Positions 17,367 through 20,209 of a stretch of 20,209 nt of DNA are shown in pieces. The DNA is from an uncultured Porphyromonadaceae bacterium (GTDB lineage Bacteria; Bacteroidota; Bacteroidia; Bacteroidales; Muribaculaceae), in assembly GCA_900546835.1 (NCBI GenBank), contig UREH01000021.1:1-20209 (forward strand), written 5' to 3'. Position 1 is the stretch's first letter, and each line of letters opens with the position of its first letter. Under the pieces are notes generated by a model that was not told the origin of the DNA, did not search any database, and saw nothing but the letters and a program-made list of their open reading frames with translations. Both the position numbers and the translations under genes were made by a program.

Positions 17367-17499
17367 AGGAAATACCGAACTCCTCCAACCATGAAGCTAT
17401 CCGGGCTATGACGCACTATATCGGCAATCACTGCTGGTCGCCCCTTAAGGCCCGGGGCCATCATGCTGGTGATGATAAAAAATAACAAGCACAGCGCTT

Positions 17500-18426
17500 T
17501 TATATCCAAGCATTTCTGCGTCGGGCAACGGCAAGCGACTCGGAAAGCAGCCTAATGAATTCCTTCATGGAATGTTTGTGGTAGGTATTCTTGAGCACAT
17601 GTACGCATCCGGCCATTTCGTTGCCGGGATCCTCTATCGGGATTGCTTTCACAGCCGGCAGCGATGCAGCCACATCGTCGGAAAGTGCGTTGTAGATTGA
17701 ATCCTCGGCGAGCACCGTAACGAGGAGACTTTGCCGTACTATTTTCAAAAGAATATTGACCTCGTTGATTTCCATCCTCACGCGAAAGCGTGAAATATCA
17801 GGGGCAAGAGCATCGAAGGCATTACGTGCCTGTAATCCCCTGGCAGGAAGAGCCAGGTCGTAGCGCTCAAGGTCGGCAAGGGTGACGCCCGCACGCGAAG
17901 CAAGCGGATGGTCAAGCCCCACTACTGCCGACAGCCGATTCTGGAAAAGTATGTGCGACTCAACGTCTGGGAGCGGATGCGAAGGCTTGAAAGCGAGCAC
18001 AAAATCAACCTCTCGCTTATCGAGGAGATCCATCAGCTCGGCCATGGGCTTATAGAATACATTGAGCTTGATAGCCGGGTAAACCTTTATGTATGAAAGT
18101 ATAACCTCGGCAAGGATAGGGCTGAAGGAGTAGGTGACTCCGATGTTGAGCTGCCCGGTATGGAGATTACGAAGATCGCGAATACGGTCGGCGCACTGGT
18201 CGGCATCGTGGAGTGTGCGTTGTGCGGCCGGAAGCACCTCGCGTCCGGCTTCAGTAAGACGGATGGCGTGGGTTGAGCGCTCGAAAAGCCTTACCCCAAG
18301 TTCGTCTTCAAGCTGGCGTATCTGCTGCGAAAGAGTGCTCTGGGCGACATTGGCGATTTTTGCCGCTTCCGAGAAACTGAGCGACCCGGCGGCTTTTACA
18401 AAGTAACGGAGTTGACGAAGTTCCAT
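17500..18426 (-). CDS. LysR-type transcriptional regulator
   Basis: The 308-aa product is a typical LysR regulator: an N-terminal winged helix-turn-helix (MELRQLRYFVKAAGSLSFSE, then AAKIANVAQSTLSQQIRQLE), the linker helix, and a two-lobe effector-binding domain from about residue 90 (QLNIGVTYSFSPILAEVILS). The ATG at 18426 gives the classic start; upstream codons in frame read back through the exporter gene's end and are not family-like. A TATCTTTG -7 element lies 18 bases upstream on the minus strand, so it may have its own promoter as well as read-through from the exporter genes. It is not OxyR by sequence; no paired redox cysteines are apparent. The target and effector are unknown, but being last in the exporter operon suggests it controls those genes. 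Confidence 0.93.
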   Translation of the reverse strand: MELRQLRYFVKAAGSLSFSEAAKIANVAQSTLSQQIRQLEDELGVRLFERSTHAIRLTEAGREVLPAAQRTLHDADQCADRIRDLRNLHTGQLNIGVTYSFSPILAEVILSYIKVYPAIKLNVFYKPMAELMDLLDKREVDFVLAFKPSHPLPDVESHILFQNRLSAVVGLDHPLASRAGVTLADLERYDLALPARGLQARNAFDALAPDISRFRVRMEINEVNILLKIVRQSLLVTVLAEDSIYNALSDDVAASLPAVKAIPIEDPGNEMAGCVHVLKNTYHKHSMKEFIRLLSESLAVARRRNAWI

Positions 18427-18444
18427 ATAAACAAATGGTTGAAA

Positions 18445-18452
18445 CAAAGATA
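18445..18452 (-). promoter_or_regulatory. Candidate -7 element for the LysR-type regulator gene
   Basis: The minus strand reads TATCTTTG, an exact TAnnTTTG match, in the 41-base gap between the YjjB-like stop and the LysR ATG. No -33 TTTG is found at 19-21 bases upstream, where the sequence is the end of the YjjB-like gene. Confidence 0.4.
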
Positions 18453-18467
18453 CGATATTTTTTTCAT

Positions 18468-18959
18468 TCAGCGCGTAGCCCGGAAAGCAATCTTTTTCAA
18501 AGCAAATACCGGAAGTGTGGCTCCGACCACCATCCCCACTATTATAAACGCGCATGTAAGACCGTTGTAGGCAAATATATAAAGGTAGTGTCCGAACGTC
18601 GACTCCTGCGTATGATAGAGACAGGACACGAGCGCTTCGACCGTACGGTAGGCATACATGCCCGGAATCATCGGCAGAAGGGCCGGGAAAAAACAGACCT
18701 CAGCCGGGCATTTAATCCTCGGTGACAACAGCACAGCAAGGATACCGACTGCCACAGAGGCCACCGTGGAGGCGGGGATAATGTGTATCGCTATATCCGG
18801 CATCGTCAGGATATAACGCAGCACATGACCTATGGCCGCCGTTACCGCACATGCAGCATATGCACGCCGGGGTGTATTGCTTATACTTGAAAAGCCGATT
18901 GCGGCTATAGCGGCAAAAAAACCGTCCTGAAATATATTGATGAAAATCTGCTGGAACAT
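18468..18959 (-). CDS. YjjB-like (ThrE C-terminal type, DUF3815) exporter subunit
   Basis: The 163-aa product is a membrane protein with about five helices, of the ThrE_2/DUF3815 family. Its length fits E. coli YjjB (157 aa). Signature features are GFSSISNTPRRAYAACAVTA near the N-terminus and PALLPMIPGMYAYRTV in the middle, where the family has its proline-glycine motif. In Corynebacterium ThrE this part is fused to the N-terminal half in one chain; here, as in E. coli YjjPB, the halves are separate genes. The partner gene ends 36 bases upstream. Known members export threonine/serine (ThrE) or have been linked to succinate export (YjjPB), so the substrate here is open. Confidence 0.88.
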   Translation of the reverse strand: MFQQIFINIFQDGFFAAIAAIGFSSISNTPRRAYAACAVTAAIGHVLRYILTMPDIAIHIIPASTVASVAVGILAVLLSPRIKCPAEVCFFPALLPMIPGMYAYRTVEALVSCLYHTQESTFGHYLYIFAYNGLTCAFIIVGMVVGATLPVFALKKIAFRATR

Positions 18960-18995
18960 TGCAACAAGAGTAGGATATGATACACTTACCGGGCT

Positions 18996-19781
18996 TCAGA
19001 ACCAATGCAGACCGAGCACGACCATCCCTGCGCACAACCCGACCGACAGACAGAATGTCAGCACCGCAGCATCCATGAAACGGCTGAACGCGCAGAGATA
19101 ATGGCGGTCAATCACATCGCTGACGGAATTGATATACGGCACACCCGGAATTAGATACAGCACGCTTGAACCCAGGGCGATTTCGGGAGTTTCTCCGAGA
19201 CCGAATACATATCCGGCTGCACTAAGGGAAGTGGAGAAGAAGGAAGAGAAGAACACGGCAACACGGAGGTCGACACCTTCTGCCCCGAGCACCTGCTTGA
19301 GGCGGAACCCGCAGAGGGTAGCAATGAAGACCATGAACATCGCCGTCAGGTCGCCACCGAACAGACGGCAGAAAGATGCATTAGCCGCCGAAGCAAGAAG
19401 CAGAACCTCTACCGCTCCGGTAGGAGGAGTGGCCAGAGCCTTGTCAAATCGTTCAAGCATCGTCGGGAAATCACAGCGGCTGTCGGCAACGTCCCAGCTA
19501 AGACGACTCAACCTGGCGTTGAGCCTGAATGAAATGGCATGGGAGTGTATGCGCCTTATGGCAACCCGTCCGCACGAATGGTCGGGCGTCCATGCCGAAA
19601 CCTGAATATGAGAAGGCATAACAGTGACATCGGCCGTTACTCCGAAACGGGCCGCTATTCTGCCGACGTTCTTTTCGATGCGAACGCATGTGGCACCGCA
19701 TCCAAGTAGCGAAGCGGCATACTCGGCCAGGAAACCCGTAAGCCGACGTTCGTCGACGGAGCAAAGCTCAGAAGTCATCAT
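18996..19781 (-). CDS. YjjP-like (ThrE N-terminal type, DUF1212) exporter subunit
   Basis: From the ATG at 19781 the product is 261 aa, near E. coli YjjP (256 aa). A soluble N-terminal part carries the family's LLGCGATCVRIEKNVGRIAA block (about 18-37) and VTADVTVMPSHIQVS. About five membrane helices follow, with the typical LGSSVLYLIPGVPYINSVSD motif. The frame is open to 19937, but that extension is out-of-frame shadow of the upstream small gene. Three ATGs compete at 19787, 19781 and 19778. The purine-rich GGGGGGAGG ends 6 bases before 19781, which favours that one. All three overlap the end of the 63-aa gene, so translation is probably coupled. It should form one transporter with the YjjB-like protein encoded next. 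Confidence 0.88.
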   Translation of the reverse strand: MMTSELCSVDERRLTGFLAEYAASLLGCGATCVRIEKNVGRIAARFGVTADVTVMPSHIQVSAWTPDHSCGRVAIRRIHSHAISFRLNARLSRLSWDVADSRCDFPTMLERFDKALATPPTGAVEVLLLASAANASFCRLFGGDLTAMFMVFIATLCGFRLKQVLGAEGVDLRVAVFFSSFFSTSLSAAGYVFGLGETPEIALGSSVLYLIPGVPYINSVSDVIDRHYLCAFSRFMDAAVLTFCLSVGLCAGMVVLGLHWF

Positions 19782-19959
19782 CGGCATCCTCCCCCCTGAT
19801 ATCGCCCGGAACATAAAACATCTCGTTGTCTGGACCAATTTCGACGATATGGCGGTGACGACGTGTTGAGGTCTCTGCATATCTACGGCATATACGATGA
19901 GCGACAAGCAGGGCCACCAGGACTCCCGCGATAGCATACCAGATCATAGTTTGTGACAT
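19768..19959 (-). CDS. 63-aa single-helix membrane protein, first gene of the exporter operon
   Basis: The ATG at 19959 opens a 63-aa frame. It has one N-terminal membrane helix (about 6-23, IWYAIAGVLVALLVAHRI), a strongly basic segment just after it (CRRYAETSTRRHRH), which by the positive-inside rule puts the rest in the cytoplasm, and an acidic end (GEDADDDF). A TAnnTTTG element lies 25 bases upstream, and the last codons overlap the start of the YjjP-like gene. Both facts support a real gene rather than chance. I do not recognise the family. It may be an accessory or small regulatory subunit of the exporter, inferred from position only. Confidence 0.65.
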   Translation of the reverse strand: MSQTMIWYAIAGVLVALLVAHRICRRYAETSTRRHRHIVEIGPDNEMFYVPGDIRGEDADDDF

Positions 19960-19984
19960 GAATAAACAGATTTAAATCCAGATG

Positions 19985-20014
19985 CAAAATTAGATCCGGC
20001 TGTCAGACGCCGGA
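19985..20014 (-). promoter_or_regulatory. Promoter of the exporter/LysR operon with a palindrome between its boxes
   Basis: The minus strand has TAATTTTG at 19992-19985 (exact TAnnTTTG) and, 20 bases further upstream, TTTC near 20016-20013 in place of the -33 TTTG. Between the boxes lies an inverted repeat, TCCGGC (19995-20000) and GCCGGA (20009-20014), with an 8-base spacer. Its place makes it a candidate binding site for a regulator, for example the LysR protein encoded at the end of the operon; that link is inference. Confidence 0.5.
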
Positions 20015-20099
20015 AACATCGGTCAAGGAAAGATACGATTGCAGTAATCGGAAATAGCGATAACAACTCCCACGTCACATCGGACACAACAAAAATATC

Positions 20100-20128
20100 T
20101 TGCGGTTGGTTATAATTTTGTAAATTTG
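20100..20128 (+). promoter_or_regulatory. Outward promoter at the right edge, with two overlapping -7 choices
   Basis: TTG at 20100-20102 lies 18 bases before TAAATTTG (20121-20128), an exact TAnnTTTG. TAATTTTG (20113-20120) directly abuts it as a second match. Downstream 20129-20209 holds no open frame of use: the one ATG (20166) stops after four codons. It is thus probably the untranslated leader of a plus-strand gene beyond the edge. The rest of 19960-20099 shows only the minus-strand promoter listed separately. Confidence 0.55.
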
Positions 20129-20209
20129 CACCACGAAGTTACGAAAAGAGTGTAATTTATTGGAAATGAGCGTAGGTTAATTGCTCTTGATAGTAATAGG
20201 TTACGATTT

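Noticed and set aside
17150..17509. Minus-strand frame of 119 codons after the LysR gene whose first residues look like a signal peptide
   Set aside because: It starts at a TTG overlapping the LysR stop and then runs about 200 bases antisense through the GT87-type gene. Only the first third lies in the gap. A decayed gene cannot be excluded, but nothing is recognisable.
18435..18725. Plus-strand 96-codon frame over the YjjB-like gene
   Set aside because: It is antisense to a recognised gene and has no domain or start signal.
1..20209. tRNA/rRNA genes, CRISPR repeats, insertion sequences, attachment sites
   Set aside because: I looked for cloverleaf ends, regularly spaced repeats, transposase motifs and terminal inverted repeats and saw none. 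The read was by eye, so a short divergent element could be missed.

Overview
The window looks like ordinary chromosome of a gut-type Bacteroidales bacterium (Bacteroidota). The reasons are a SprA-family giant outer-membrane protein directly after ruvA, repeated TAnnTTTG promoter elements of the Bacteroides sigma type, mostly weak Shine-Dalgarno signals, and Bacteroidales-like protein sequences. Moderately high GC with GC-rich third positions would suit a Muribaculaceae-like genome, but that placement is inference. There are no rRNA or tRNA genes, insertion sequences, CRISPR arrays, prophage genes or obvious transferred islands.

Layout. (1) 1-46, minus: the first codons of a secreted or membrane protein running off the left edge, divergent from ruvA; the divergent region holds a promoter for each side and a palindrome at the ruvA start site. 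(2) 190-8315, plus: ruvA, then sprA, which takes up 37% of the window. (3) 8484-11555, plus: a two-helix membrane protein of 78 aa, a PstS-like lipoprotein and a periplasmic TPR protein, closed by a strong terminator. (4) 11773-14015, plus: pta-ackA with its own promoter and a long terminal hairpin. (5) 14143-17347, plus: lgt, a GtrB/DPM1-type polyprenol-phosphate glycosyltransferase and a GT87-type membrane glycosyltransferase, tightly spaced. (6) 19959-17500, minus, convergent with (5): a 63-aa single-helix protein, YjjP-like and YjjB-like halves of a ThrE-superfamily exporter, and a LysR-type regulator. (7) At the right edge, a plus-strand promoter and untranslated leader for a gene outside the window.

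How the parts fit. Pta and AckA turn acetyl-CoA into acetate and ATP, the normal fermentative route. The YjjPB-like pair could export a fermentation acid such as succinate, possibly under the LysR regulator at the end of the same operon. Group 5 joins lipoprotein maturation to an undecaprenyl-phosphate-sugar maker and a membrane glycosyltransferase, which suggests cell-envelope work. SprA is the outer-membrane translocon of type IX secretion where that system exists; no other T9SS gene is visible here. I found no clear new system. The points most worth following are the four-gene exporter/regulator operon with its palindromic promoter, and the repeat-derived palindrome at the ruvA promoter.
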